Below, piece by piece: positions 44,485-58,900 of a stretch of 64,000 bases of DNA (position 1 is its first letter; every line of letters begins with the position of its first letter). Origin of the DNA: Ancistrus triradiatus (Eukaryota > Chordata > Actinopteri > Siluriformes > Loricariidae); assembly GCA_025084515.1 (NCBI GenBank), contig JAJAGP010001482.1, positions 62,001 through 126,000 on the forward strand, given 5' to 3'. The notes under the pieces were generated by a model, which did not search any database, was not told the DNA's origin, and saw only the letters and a program-made list of their open reading frames with translations. Position numbers and translations under genes: made by a program.

Positions 44485-45110
44485 TAATAAACATCCATTC
44501 CTGTATTTAAAGCCTGCAACACGCACCAAAAACAGTTGGGACAGTAAAGAATTTACCACTTTGGAATGATGCCATTCTTTCTCACAACATTTAAAAGACA
44601 TTTTGGCACAAAGGATACCAAGCATTGAAGTATTTCAGGTGTCATTTTGTCCCATTCATCTGCATATGAAGATGTGCCACAGTATGGGGTTATTGTTGAA
44701 TTTTTCGTTTCAAAATTCTCCACACATTCTCAGGACTGCAGATAGGCCAGTCCAAAACCTGTACCCTCACAGCCGTGGTTTTGCAGTTGTCTTATTGAAA
44801 AATGCATGGACATCAGTGGAAACGTCATCTTGGGTTAGGGTTGATCTTGTATTTTTCTGCATTAATGTTGCCATCACAGAAGTGTAAATGGCCTTCACAA
44901 AGAGCACTGACCCAACCCCATACCACGACAGACCCTGGCTTTTTGATTTGTTGCTGATAACAGTCTGGATGGTCCATTTCTTCCAAAAATGATCTGGAAT
45001 ACTGATTTGTCTGACTACTTCCACTGTGTGATGGTCCATCCCAGATCTCTCCAAGCCCAAGGAATTTGATCTTGCTTCTGGTCATGGTTACTCTGCGTAA
45101 CCCTGTGCCA
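44485..45110 (+). mobile_element. DNA transposon remnant (same family as 10905)
   Basis: CATTCCTGTATTTAAAGCCT at the left, TTGTTGCTGATAACAGTCTG and CACTGTGTGATGGTCCATCC at the right. The homologous copy at 10905 is interrupted by an LTR. Confidence 0.65.
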
Positions 45111-45149
45111 TTTGTGAATGTAACTGTATTGTAGTGCTTGGTAATACTA

Positions 45150-45300
45150 GGTGGTGGTGGCCCAGTGGTTAACGTACTATACTATCAATCAGACAAAGGT
45201 TAAAGAGTAAAGGTTCAAGTCCCAGCACCATCAAGCAGTAACTAACTGTCCATTGCGTATGGCCTTAAAGACTATTAAACTTAAACATTGCTTTGAGTAA
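45150..45300 (+). repeat. Degenerate tRNA-derived SINE
   Basis: GGTGGCCCAGTGGTTAACGT and GGTTCAAGTCCCAGCACC are tRNA-like A/B box regions; the tail is lost. Confidence 0.55.
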
Positions 45301-48300
45301 CTTTGAATAAAATGTTTCTGGCAAATTACTAAATGTAGTACTGTACCAATTAAACTAGGATATGGCCCAGGTGGCATGCCGGTTCGGACCTTTAAATCTT
45401 TTGTACATTCAGTTGGTTTGGAAATTGTACTTAGTGTGCCTTGAAATTAATGTAGGTTACATAACTGAACCACTGTGTACTCCTCAGAGTACGTCTACAT
45501 TATTTGCGGGTTGAACAAAATTGTACCTGTACAGATTTCCTGACGTTATATTGTTGGTAACCACATGTTTTGTTTTGCTGATGTACAGCTTCGTAGCTTT
45601 TTTACAGCATAACTACGTGTAATGTTCGGTAAAATCTCAATAATCAGCGCAATAGGAAACTGCCGTAACGGATATCCAGCAGATGGCGATGTTTACAAGA
45701 ATGTCAGTTTAAATGGTCACGATAGAAAAGTGGAGATTTTAACCTTCAGTAGTGTATAGCTGTTTTGTTTCCGCATATCTAAGTGTTTCTTCCTCTTCAC
45801 ACATTTATTTTCACATGGTGTATGAAATTAACCGTTCATAGACCATGGAAATCATTTAAACATGAGCCCAGAGCAAAGCACTGGAAGGATTACGTCCACA
45901 ACGCTTGAGCTTCGAGTTTATGAGGTGCTACTTGGTATCAATTCTCTTTGGCCATGTGATATTTACACAACGACTGGGTTGTTGGCTAGGTTATTATACT
46001 GTATATGAACCTAATAAACCTGTAATGGACTTGCATTTCAGCCAAATCGACAACCGGTTGAAGCAAATGGAAAGTTTTGAACAACGCTACAAAACAATTG
46101 GTGCAAAGTAGGTGTTCAATAAATAAAAGTGCAGCCATTTTATATTTTCGTATTCGTATCACTGACGAGGTGTGAGATTCAGTTAGTTCAGTCTGAGGCA
46201 TGTCAACTTGAGAAACAGATACAACACAGGTGTCACTGGACAACAGAAAGAGCAATTAGCTGGTTTTGGTTCAATTATGTAGCCAAAAGTTTGCAGACAC
46301 CCAAAACTTGCTTCTAAAAACATGGCTTCATTCAGGTGACACTAGATTTTAAAACATAACTCTGTAATTGTCACTGTTGGCCAGTTCATGTGTGGTGAAG
46401 TTCAGGTCAGGTTTCTGTACAAGTCAAAGGAATTTCTCCATCAAAATGTTTTGTTTTCAGTAGGTCAAAGCAGGAAGTTGATGGAGTGAAAACCTATGAA
46501 AGTATTACCTTGAGGCTCACTGAGATGTTCAGTATAACCCATTCTACTGTCACTGATCATCTATGGAGATTAGAGATCAGTAACTAAACTGCTTCCTATT
46601 CCGAGCCTGTTGGGAGTGAGTCTGGCTGATGTGACACAATCACTAATTAGAAGGTGTGTCCACATATTATTGGCCATACAGTGTGGCACACACATCAATC
46701 AAGTCTGGAATAATGCAATTCAGGAAATGCAATGTGGATGCTACATCGCTTCAGAAAGGCTAGTGTTACTTTGTGTCCCAACGTCTGATCCATTAATGGT
46801 GGATTGAATTGGCTAAAAACGTGAGCAAACAGTGCCTTCAGACTCATTAAATTGTGCTTAAATTGGATTACTTGCACAGAACATGTGGTCTTTTCTTTGC
46901 TGATGTAATTACAATGGACATACATTCAAACAATTTTGAGAACTGTAAATACTTTTAGATTTACAGCTTAAAGCTCAGAAGCAAAAACCTTTTCCTGTTG
47001 TTGGTAATCAGCTTTGCACACCACTAAAAGGGGAAGTTTTTGAGTTATGCATAACGTCGGGTAATTATAGAGGCTTCACAGTAGCACTGATATTGATGTT
47101 TAGTGCCACTGCCCATTGGTGCTATGGTTGAAGAAAGGGGTTCCCACACCTTTTTTCACAAATGTAACTGCCAATGTTGCATACTGTCACTGAATAGTAA
47201 TGGAGCCATCATTGTGATTGGTGGCAGCATTTTCAGAAGGTAATATCTTCAGCAAGTACCTATGAATTTGCCATTTCATGTAAACATCAACTAATGGTCT
47301 GAAGTTCAGTGTGCCCTGTCTTGGATTGTTCCTGCCTTGCGCCCTCTGCTGCCGGACAATGAGTGTAGAAACAAGTAGGTATACCTAATAAAGTGTTCAG
47401 TGGGCGTATATAACACACTATATTAATTTTTCTAGTCAAGGATGCAAAGAAAAGAATGTGCTCATATTTATTTTTCAACATAATAAATACAGAAATGTGT
47501 TTCAGGCACTTTAAAGTTTTTGCCGAGAGGTCAGATGGTTCCTCAAACGTTAAGGTCATCAAGACAAACAATACCAGCACATTGTTCGTAGTACAAGAAT
47601 AACAAACCTTCTACAACAGGATTTGGCCCACAATGGAAAGGTCAGTAGAGACAAAGCATACAATATATCAGCTAATGCCAAAACATGAAATATATTCATC
47701 GCAATATAAACCAACCTGCAAGTCGGGCTGCTGAATTAATATTATGTTAATCAAAAACACTGGACAATAATGATTTTACTTGAAGGTGTATCTTCTCGAT
47801 TGCTCATGCTGGCTGAGACTGGCAGACATGCTATAAAAGTTGCTCACATTTGGTGTGCAACATATACAGTCAACCCGAGAGCCTGGTTCAGAGGTACTAT
47901 GAAGTCCAATTGCAGTCCTAATGATATGGCAAGAACAGAAGGACCACTTGACGGACTGTAACATCTGTCTGACCAGCTTATCTGGCTTCTGTATGAAACC
48001 ACCAGAGAGACATGAAGCTTAAATGAGGCAAATGACAATACTTTAATGTATGAATCAGAAGGGGAAAAAGACACTGGTTCAGATGCTGAACGCTTCATGC
48101 CTGGTTATCCTTATCTGACAACACAGCCAGAATGAGCTGTCCAAAGCTAAAGCAGAACTGCAGAGGAATCTCGGAATTCAAACATAATTGGTTCCATAGG
48201 GCTGTTTGAATTCGGATCTGAATCAATTCAGACACACCCAAGGCTGGGTAATAGGCGGACAGGTTTTACTGACGTTCGAAGTCGTAATCTTTATTTGAAA

Positions 48301-49270
48301 TCGGGGGAAAAAAATTGCAAACAGACTGTTGAACTGTTCGAATAAAGACACATTTGAATTCCACTGAGCTTGGATCCTGATTAATGAAATTAAATTCAAT
48401 ACATTTATTTTGATATTTCTCCAAAATCCCACTTGTTACAGCAAGTCTGAAATGATGTTGGTGTGAAATGAAATGGTGTTCAGCTTGACATCGTCTACAT
48501 AATCTCACATTTTGTCAGAATGGAACACTTTTCAAAAACTCTTGTCCAGTGTAATCAAAAACCCAGAGTCTAACTCAACAGGTTGCCAATACATAAGGCA
48601 TTATGATATTTACTCATTCACACTTTGAGGCAATTCAGTGGCCAATCCTTGTTTTTGGGAGCTGGGAGGAGACCCAGAAGGATCCACACAGACACAGAGA
48701 GAACATACCAAAGCGTAACTAGTTAAGGATCAAACAATAGGGAACTGGAGATGTGAACCACTAACTGGTACACCAGACGTTTAGAGATATCTCCTTACAC
48801 TTCTGGGACAGTCAAACATACAAAGACTAACAACACAGTACTACAATGTCTTTCCACACTGTATTGTATTCTGTTTATTTGGCCATTAGTGCTGGTTACT
48901 AAGCACAGACAAATGTAGTCTAGTTTATGAAGTTAGTAAAGGAATATAAATAGAGATGATTTCACCAAGCAGGTTGCATCCAAAATTCCCATAGGGATAT
49001 AAATAGAGCTGATTGTATATATTACCAATGTACAAAAATATATACAGTAAAATAGTCAGATCTCTAAATCTTTTCATAACAAAGGCATCATTGCACCTGT
49101 CTGGTACGTCCATTGGTCCGAGTTTTGGTGAAAGGGGTCTAGGTGAGCGAACAAAAAGCCTGAGTGGTGTGGCCATTCAGGCCCAAGTCCTCCATCCTAG
49201 GACCATTAATTACCAATCCCAGAGTGGATGGTCAAGAATGAGCATTGTAACGAAGTCATTTTGTCAGTGC
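45301..49270. other. Intergenic, fgf6 to slc45a3; no gene recognised
   Basis: No exon was recognised. A Tc1/mariner-type fragment lies at 46277-46683 (left GTAGCCAAAAGTTTGCAGAC, right ATTATTGGCCATACAGTG). A transposon end (TACCTAATAAAGTGTTCAGT) lies at 47380. A weak DANA-like relic lies at 48620-48720. Confidence 0.5.
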
Positions 49271-49544
49271 TAAGAAATAAATGTACCTAAGCGCTAACGA
49301 TGAGACGTGGTGAGAAAAATGTCCCAATTTCTCTCTAAAGGATAGCAGGACAGACAGGATGTTCTTGCTCTGGCAGGATAATGGAGAGGGAAGGACAGCA
49401 GATGGACATGAACAGCTCCAACGGTTTATTTTATACTCCAAATCTTGTTTACTACTTCACAATCCACCCTTCAGGGGCAGAAAGCTTCCTAACTCAAACC
49501 ACAATTATGTGGCTCTCTCAAGTCAACAGCGCTCTCGCTCTCTC

Positions 49545-49967
49545 TCAGTGCTCAAGGTCTTTCTGCTCAAACACGACATGTGTGGCAAAGTATACACCGA
49601 TCGCACCAAAAATGGCAGAACAGGCAACGTAGGCAGTGACAGACTTGGTGAACTGGACAATCATGCCCATGAAAAGTGTAGGGAAGACCTGAGAAAGCAG
49701 AAAGGTGCTGTCCAGAATGGCAAAGTCCAATCCCACGCCCCGTTTCTCCTCATCTTCTGACCCCACACCAGGAGCTGTACCATTGTGGCCGTTCTGAGGG
49801 GGGAAGTATTTCAAACCATTCTGGTCATAATATGTGCGGCCATTGGCATAGCCATTCTTGTTGGCTAAGTTCTTCGTTTCGTCATCCAATGCGAGGCACA
49901 CAGACTCGTTGTTGAGGCTTAAACCACTCAGGTGCATCTTAGTGGTTTTGTTGGTTGGCATATAGAC
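49545..49967 (-). CDS. slc45a3: slc45a3 exon 4 (terminal)
   Basis: 140 codons and stop after TCCCTGCAG: VYMPTNKTTKMHL, a variable hydrophilic loop, the last two membrane spans, and end VVFEQKDLEH. A TTTATT at 49424 gives AATAAA on the minus strand about 115 bases past the stop. Confidence 0.94.
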   Translation of the reverse strand, partial: VYMPTNKTTKMHLSGLSLNNESVCLALDDETKNLANKNGYANGRTYYDQNGLKYFPPQNGHNGTAPGVGSEDEEKRGVGLDFAILDSTFLLSQVFPTLFMGMIVQFTKSVTAYVACSAIFGAIGVYFATHVVFEQKDLEH

Positions 49968-52900
49968 CTGCAGGGAGTCAGAGTGACCAGAACAAAGTCA
50001 GCATCAGATTTAAAGTGGCAGGACATGTCTTAATTCTTACAACATGTATATTTTTACAGATTTACATTTACATTTACAGCATTTAGCAGACGCCCTTATC
50101 CAGAGCGACTTACAAGTGGTACGGTCTTACAATCCAAGCAATTGTGGGTTAAGGGTCTTGCTCAAGGCAACAGTGGCAGCTTGGCAGAGGTGGGATTTGA
50201 ACCCTGGACCTTCTGGTCCATAGTCCAGTATATAAACTGCTACAGTCCCTAGTCCCAAGTGTGATTGTGAGCAAGTGTTACTGAATAAATAGTGGATTCA
50301 AACTTGTTACGAATTTGTTAGAAATTTCATCTTTCCACTGAAGAACTTTGTCGCAGGCACATTTAGCCTGGAAATCAAAGTCTGGGAACAGCTATAACCC
50401 AGGGAATGTGTAGCTTGGGGAATCTCTGGCAATTCAGTGGCTACCACAGCTTGTCTTACACAACTGCTAGGGGTGGGTGGTATTGGCAAAAAAAAAAAAA
50501 ATAAATAAAAAAAAAAAAAAGAGAGATACAGTGGAACCTCGGGAACTTGATTCAAACTCAGTTGGTTCTGGAAATTCATTCAAACTCTTATTTGTTCGAA
50601 GTCCTTATCAAATTTCCCCATAAGAAGTAACGTAAATTGGATCTATCTGGTCCCAGTCCTCCAAGTGATTGTTTATTTTTCCAACTATATTTGTATGTAA
50701 TTAATGATTAAAATCATGAATAGGAGTGTAAAAAAATCAATACAGACATGAAATAATCAAACATTTACTTCCACTTTATAGTCACCGAGACAAGCTCATA
50801 GCCCTCAAATGCCTATATGAATGCTGGGTAAGTTGCTTACCTAATTATAATAAAAATCATTTTAAAACCATTGAAATCATTTTATACACAAAATTAAATA
50901 AGAAATTAAAATCAGCCGCACTTTACATATCAAGAAGTGAGCTGATAGCATACTGGAAGTGGCAGGAGAGGAGGAATCAAGCTTTGCTATAGTTCGTTTT
51001 TTGATTCCACGATAACATGCACTACTTTCCTCTCACCTCGGCTATCACATCCACTACCTCGATTAGAGGCCACGATTAATTCGAAATAATTTGAAAGAAC
51101 GCAGTGTTATCACTTACATATAAAGTCTAGGCTGCCCAAGGAGGTTGGGTTTCTTTTTCGGCCTTGGTCCTCCCAAGATTAACATGTAGAGAGTGTTTCC
51201 TTTCCACTTTCGTCCTTGGCTTGCTCAATTACTACTGTGGTAGCCTAGTGGATAAGATACTGGACTATGAACCAGAAGGGCCAGGGTTCAAATCCCATCT
51301 CTGCCAAGCTGCCACTGTTGGGACCCTTAAACCACAATTGCTTGGACTGTAAGACTGTATCAAGTGTAAGTCGCTCTGGATAAGGGCGTCTGCTACATGC
51401 TCTAAATGTACAATGTACAATTAGGGCTGTGGACCTAGAAAATTGTAAAGCTGCTTTGAGACAATGGTCTGTGGTAAAAAGCACCATATAAATAAATTTG
51501 ACGTGACTGGGTTAGAAATGCTTCAGTTGCTAATGAACGCCCAGTCACACAAAATACGGTATGTTTAGAACCCTGCATTTTCCATTCTAAAACGTAATAA
51601 AATAGGAGCTGGCTCAGACAGCAGTGTTGGCCAAATTCAATGCAGCGAGGTTATTTTAGCCCTTCATGCTCTTTCACCATTCCAGTTCTCTTCAAGTTTT
51701 TCCAAGCCATTTGCCATTTCATGTCTAAAAACATCAAATTGTTTGGAGTAAGCCCTTGTATGAGTTCTGCCATTCTAAAAGAAAGCTCTTACCTCCTTTT
51801 CTTTGTGGTAATGGCAGGTGAGTGTGTATGGCAAAGTCTGTAAGGTAGCGTAGGCAAACCCTGTGAGAGCCGACATGCCTGTAACCAACAACACGTTCTT
51901 GGACAGACAGATGACCAGAGCTGAGACGGTGAAGGACACCATGCTGCTCAGGTAGATCTTCCTAGAGCCAAACGTACACACCAGCCGGCTCATGATCAGC
52001 GAGAAGAAGGTTGAGGTAGCACACTGCAGGAACAGCCCAAGACTGCCCATGCGGATGCCTGAGGAAAGACAATAAGGGCACAGAATATTAATCAGCTTGT
52101 TTTGTTCGTAGCACAGCAAGGCCTACACTGGGTAAAAATCTATCTTTAAACTCCAGATGTTGTGGTCGTAAACAGCTGGCCACCTCAACAGCCAATCAAC
52201 GCTGCAGATCCACGAACAGAGGCAGGAGTTGGAGATGAAGAGCCAAATGTCCTCACAATCATAGGAAGACCTTTTTTGAATTTTGACTTGTGAGAACTGT
52301 TTTGCCAGTCCTCACTTCTTTAATTGCTTTTTTTTGTTTTTTTTAAAGGGCAACTTGTATATGAAAAACCAAAGCAGCCAAAAGATTTGCTTTAGGTTAG
52401 CAAAGTTAAGGACCAAATATCTTTCCACTGGTTTTCACTGTCTCGAGAAGAAACTAGTTGTTGTGCAGAACTGTGAGCTTCGGAGAAATAACTTATAGTA
52501 AAGCTAAAGGATCTTCAGGGGAGAGTCACTACTGGCACTGTAATTAAGTCTAAGACTAGGCTAAACCCACCTCCAGGAAAAGGGACCTTAAGGTGCAGCT
52601 GTGTTGGAGTTCAGTTCAGACGGCTTGCTTTGGCCGTGGCAAAACATCACAGACGAGCTTAACCTCAAATCTCCCTCGGAATGACTCTGGCTTTTCATCT
52701 GAAATGCTTAAGATGCCGTCTGAACACAGCAGTGCTCCAGCCTTTAAAACGCAGGCCGAAGCATCAAAAAGTGTTTTTCGGCCTTCCACACACGCGTCTG
52801 TCTGTGATCAAGACTGGTAAATAAACTCATAATAGCCATGGCTTTCTGCTGCTATTGATAGACTGGAGTGTATCGAGTCTAAAGCTGCTATGTCGGAGAA

Positions 52901-55900
52901 AGCCTGTGGGGTGCCGCGTTCAGGATGCACCCGCTGCCTGTTCGTGGTTATTCGCTCGTCTGGATGTTTGGATGAATCCCACAGCGCAGGCCCTGACCGT
53001 GGGTGAAGGTGAACCCAAGTTCATCCAGAAGATCCAGACACGCTGGCTACACGAGACAGGAAAAACAGCACCAGCTCCAGCAAAACAAACTCATTAGCTG
53101 ACTACTTGTGGGGGTGACGAACACGGAGCAGGCCACTCCTGAAGGGTGTTTTTTCAGAAGACATAAAACATTGCTGTTTACCACACAGTTGCTAATTTAT
53201 CTCCAAAGTGGACTTCCACTGAAGAGACACAAGTCAGGCATGGATCATTTACAAGTTAATATTTTATTCTCTGCCATTTTTTATACAGGATACTTGTCTG
53301 GACGGATGCAGCACATTTTGAGCATATAAACACTATAATTAAGACCCAGACACGTGCAGAACTGTGCAAAAGTCGTAGGTATTTTATGTTTCCCAGTTTA
53401 TATTCTGCTTGTTCTTTATTAAGTTTTAGTGGTCATTGCACTTTGTAGTTCTACAATTACAGGCTGTAGTCCATCTGTTTTTCCACATACCTCGTTAGTC
53501 CCTTTACTCTGTTCTCGAACGGACAGGACCCCCACTGGATCACCACAGATCAGGTACTATTTGGGTGGTGGATCATTCTCAGCCCTGCAGTCACACTGAG
53601 GTGCGTCTACCTTATTGCTCCACCTTGTAGATGTAAAGTCAGAGACAGTAGCTCAGCTGTTGTTGCACAGTTTGTGCTAGTCACCCTCTAATCCTTCATC
53701 AGGTCACAGGACGCTGCCTACAGGATGCTAGTGGCTGAACATTTGTGGTTGGTGGGCTATCTTCAGTCAATCAGTGACACTGAGGAGTATAAAATCCACT
53801 CATACCAGCTAAACACACACTAACACACCACCACCACCACATCAGTGTTAGTGTAGTGCTGAGAATGATCCACCAGCCAAATGGTACCTGATTTGTAGAG
53901 GTCCTGACCATTACAGAACAGAGTAAAGGGGACTAACAAAGTATGCAGAGAAAGATGGATTTCGCAATTGTACAAAATGCAGTGACCATTTTGATGGCCT
54001 ATCATGGTTGATGTGGTGTAATTACAAAGCATTTTATACCCCAATAAACTGCTGTCTTGCCAAGTCTGTGATGTCTGTGATGCTCTCATGTTCTCGGTAA
54101 AAAAGATCAAGCACCCAAGAGTCAGCTGCTGGAAACAGCAGTTCCATAGGACCCAAGATTTGAACTTGAAGGTCGGGTGGTGCGGTTACGAGGCTCTGTG
54201 GTTGACCAGCGTCCCACCCTGGCAACACTTTCGCCTCAACTGTATATACTATACACACAACTTTTACTGAGCACTGCTATTTCATCCACTCTCACTTGTA
54301 ACACATTCTTAATATAAAACATACATTTCTGGATTCTCCATAGACAAACAGTGGCAGCAGAATGGGTTGTACTGAATATGCCAGTGACTCTCAATATGAA
54401 ATTGGTATAGGTTTCTGCTTCCAACAAGTCAGTTCAACTTTGTCATGCTGTCCTTAAACAAAGCTCAGAGTAAACTTTGATTGAGAACTCAACTCCAGAC
54501 GACACCTCGAAAATGCCAAAAGTGAGCCAGGGCTTACAGTCTAACATCAGAAGCTGACCTCACAATCATGTTCCAAAATCTTTGTTATTTGTACTTTTGC
54601 TATAGCACCAAAAGTTCAGTTTGCCCCCATCTTAATTTTTGGGGTGTCCATAATCTTTTGTCTATATAGTATAAATTCCAGGAGAGGATGAATATGCCCC
54701 AATGACCCTTACCAGGATAAACAAGGACAAAATTGTAGAGGTGCTAATACATTTTCTTGTACAAGTTTAAAAAAAAATCTATATTCCCCCTGCAATTAAA
54801 ATAAGTTACTAGAAACAGAGGTTTAAAATTGTAAACAAAATGTTCTATTGCAGCTACAACGTATCTTAAATAACTGAGATAACTAACATAATAATTGAAA
54901 ATGTGTACTTTTCTTGTTTAAAAATGGGAAAAAAAAAAGGATTTTTTCACTGGCAAATGAAATTAGGAATCTCACTGAGAACGCAACGGGATTGCGCCCC
55001 CTGGTTTTCAAAAATGCAATTGCATTAGATGAGGTACTAAACAAGACCGCCACTCGACGATGCACATCGTCTCGATGCATCGTTACACCCCTACAAGTTT
55101 GTTTACCAAACTGCAAAATTAAGCATTTTTAACCTGTATAAACAATCCACAATGAATGCAAAATAAATAAAAAGTCAATTATTATAATGGCTAAACGGAA
55201 GTGCTTCATACTCCATTACCTGAGCATCCAGTTCGCGCCATTACCTTAACAAATAAAGACATTATTGTTGGGAAGTGGTTGCTCTGAAGGTGGTGGCTTT
55301 GAAGTACTAATCCATAGGTTGTGAGTTTAATTCGCATCTAATACCCCTAATCCTTCATTGCTCATCTCAATTGTAAGGCACTTTGACTAAAAGCTTCTGC
55401 CAAATGCATAAATGGAAATCATGTCAGTTTGGGAATGGGAGTGGCTCCATATATGCTGATGAACTATTAATCACAAGGCTTAAGTTGTCCCCGTTGGGCC
55501 TTTCAACAACTCTTTTAACTCTGCATCTGTGAAAAAGCTTTTATCTGTAGTGCCTATCTATCTGCAAATTGCTGTAAATCTTCCATAAAATGGACGTACT
55601 GATCCCATTTTCAATACAATAAAGATTACCAGAGTGCCTGTAGAATACGAACCTGTCAAAATTGTTATCTTCTCTCACATTACACCCTGAAAATGAATTC
55701 AGTCCAACCCTTTTCCAGATCTTTTTACGCATTCATTGTCAAAGTGAAAATAACGTTCTGAAAATAACTTTTCAAATGCATGATATGGGAAAGGGATCAG
55801 GCCTTTTAGATTAACCATTACAAAGCTTGCTCACATACAACCAATAATCTTCCAGGTCAGACACCAGCTAACTAGCCTCCACGCGGCATGAATTGTAGTG

Positions 55901-58900
55901 GTTCTGATTACTTTGAATAAAACTGGCTGTTCCTTGACAGTCTGACTACTGGAAATGTGCTTTCAGAAGAGCTTTGTACTGTTGCACAAGCTAGGAGGAC
56001 ACACAAAGATTGCAGACGTTTTAGCTATTCTTTTATAATATTAAGGAGGCAGCGCCTTTAGTTTACATTTACATTTACAGCATTTAGCATACGCCATTAC
56101 CCAGAGCGACTTACAATTGGTACAGTCTTACAATCCAAGCAACTGTGGGTTAAGGGTCTTGCTCAAGGACCCAACAGTGGCAGCTTGGAAGAAGCGGGAT
56201 TTGAACCCTGGACCTTCTGGTCCAGAGTCCCAGTACCTTAACCGCTAGGCTACCACAGTTAAATTGGACAATCCCTCCAAACTGGATCACCAAACTAACT
56301 AGGAGAGTCTGGCAACTTGAAGGAATTCTTTACGGCTGAGATTGGTTTCCCAAATTCTGCTAGACAGCTGAAGACAAGCAGATGGTTCACAAAAAGTGTT
56401 TCTTTAAGGATAGGAAGGCAAATGTCCTAGAGTGACCAAGTATGATTGTTAATAGATACTGTGCTCTTAATCCATAACTAATTACATTTTTTGTTTTCTC
56501 TCCGAGCTGTGTTCCGGTCATCCAGTTCCAGCCCCACACATGATGTTCATCCGCTGCAGCTCCACTGAAGCTGCTTCCGTCATCAGCTCCAGCCCCATCA
56601 TACCCGGGCCACTTAATGCCGATGTGCATATTTCACATTTTATTTTAACTATGACACCATGACTTTAGTTTCGTTCTTAGATTCATCATCTACGCCGCCC
56701 AAGGAGGTTGGGTCCCTTTTTGAGTCTTGGTCCTCCCAAGGTTTCTTCCTATAACACTTAGGGAGTTTTTCCTTGCCACTGTCGCCCCTAGGTTTGCTCA
56801 GTTTGGGATTGGACGTAGTTATTAGGAGATAATCTAAACTTGTAAAAGTTGCTTTGAGACAATGCTCCATTGTAAAAAGCGCTATATAAATAAATATGAC
56901 TTGACTTGACTATTCCACAATCTAGGTGTACAAAGCTGGAAGACGTATCCAAAAAGACTGATGGCGGTAATTAAATCATGGGACTGATCACTATTCCAGC
57001 CCTCTTATTTTGGTTTTTCCCTTTTTTTAAATTAGTGACCATTTCAAAGGGGCATGAAGATTTTTCATAGGTGCTGTACATATAGTAGGGGAATGCAATA
57101 TTGACAGAAAATGATATCTCGATATTTTCTGGGATTTTGTTGATATTGATAATTAGATGATATTTTGGTAGTGTACATCTTTGGTCTAAAGTATTCAAAA
57201 TTCAAAAAGTATTAATTCTCTCAAAAAAAAATCCCTCTCAACCACCTGAAATGCACTTTTTTTGTGAAAAATGATTCCGTTACAGTTTACTGAGTGTGTT
57301 TTTGTGCTGGTACCTTTGCTGGTTTAAGCCTGTCGTGGACACCTGACTCCCAAAGTTTGTCGGAATTTTCATATTCTGCACGGTGGTTAGTTGTCAGACG
57401 GTGAAACAAGTTAGTTGTCAATCCATCTTCAAGGGTAACCGATTTCTGACATAGTACGCAGACTGCCGTCTTTTGAGCAACATCCCTCTTTCCAAAGCCA
57501 GACCACCTCCAATGACAGACTATGAGGCTGGAGCTGTCTGTATTTTGTCTCCTGGCACAGTAGGTTCACTCTTTTTTTTTATTTCACTCATGCTTCTAGG
57601 TTGAACGCTACCTTGGTTTGTGGCACTAGCACACTACATGCAAAATAGACTAAACTAGTGAATAATTGAACATTACAGGCAGGTTTTTGACAGTTTTTTT
57701 TTTTACAAAGTGAGTGACAGTGTCAGCTTGCACATCATTAAAATAATTAAGATATTACCATGGACAATACCCCTTGTGTATATATGCAACAAGTCCCCTA
57801 AGTGTGAACCTTCACCTAACAAACTTTCTAGGATGCCAGAGTGCATGAGCAGTAAATAAAATTTTTTTAAACAACTGCATAATTAAAAATTGTAGCAGAA
57901 TTCCCATTTGCGAGGCAGCGTGGTACGTTAGTTCACATCTCTGGCGTTTGGCGGGGGCAGCAAGAACGTTTTACTCAGTCTGAATCATGTGGACTTCAAC
58001 GAGTGGTTGTGTTACAGTCTGTGTACAGTACATAAGTCCTTTTTGGGGAATACTGCGCTATTTTAAACCAAGGATGTCTGGTGTTAAGCATAAAAGCAGT
58101 GATTAGCTCGCTAAGAAGGGTGAGCCATAACAATGGACACTAAAATGAAAGCAGGCGAGAGCTGTCTCTCAATGCAGAGTCTACATGGTCTACAAAGGTC
58201 TATCCTTTGAATTGGGATGCAGTCGAGATGTGTTGGAGGCTCATGAGCTGGATGCTTAGGTTTAACTATATTGGATTTACGAACTTATGGACAGACCAAT
58301 TAATGCCATTTTACAATATAGGATCTGTAATCGAAACAAATCTCGTAATCAATGACAACTTCCTACCTTCATCATATTGTTGCCTGGGCATGGTCCCCGG
58401 TGCAGCACTGGGAACTCCTTGGTACAGTCCCTCGCCCACAAAGTCCGTGTAGAAGAGCATAAAGCTCATGACTGCCATCCAGCTGCACAGCTGAGCGGCG
58501 CACAGTCGCCTCATGACACGAGGCACATGGCAGTAGCTCCTGTAGATCGCCGGCGTCACCGACCAGCAGCTCCTGAGCACGCAGAGCACAGGGCCCGCCC
58601 TCGGGAGGCACAGCTTAAACCGGCGCCTTGGCACGGGGCACCAGGAGTGCCATCCAGCCCTGGTATCTGGCTCCTCTTCCTCCTCCGAAGCCTTCATGGT
58701 GACCAGCACGCTGATGATGAAGATGAAGATGAGGAGTGTAAACAGGCCCTCGGCCTGGTCGCCAAGGTAACGGGCGAGCGGATGAGCGTTCCAGTTGAGC
58801 GCGGGCAGCAGGTAGCCGACGCACGCACCCAGACTCGCCATGAAGGAGAAAGTAGCAAAGGCGTGGGCACACTCCTCACGCCCGCTATACAGGTCCGAGA

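Larger units (their letters stand above)
52059..58366. other. slc45a3 intron 2, 6.3 kb, repeat-rich
   Basis: No extra exon was recognised. Besides listed repeats, a hAT-like end (ATGCATCGTTACACCCCTA) lies at 55074-55094 and a Tc1/mariner-like end (GTGTCCATAATCTTTTGTCT) at 54643. Open frames of 70-80 codons near 52.6-53.3 kb have no known domain. Confidence 0.5.
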
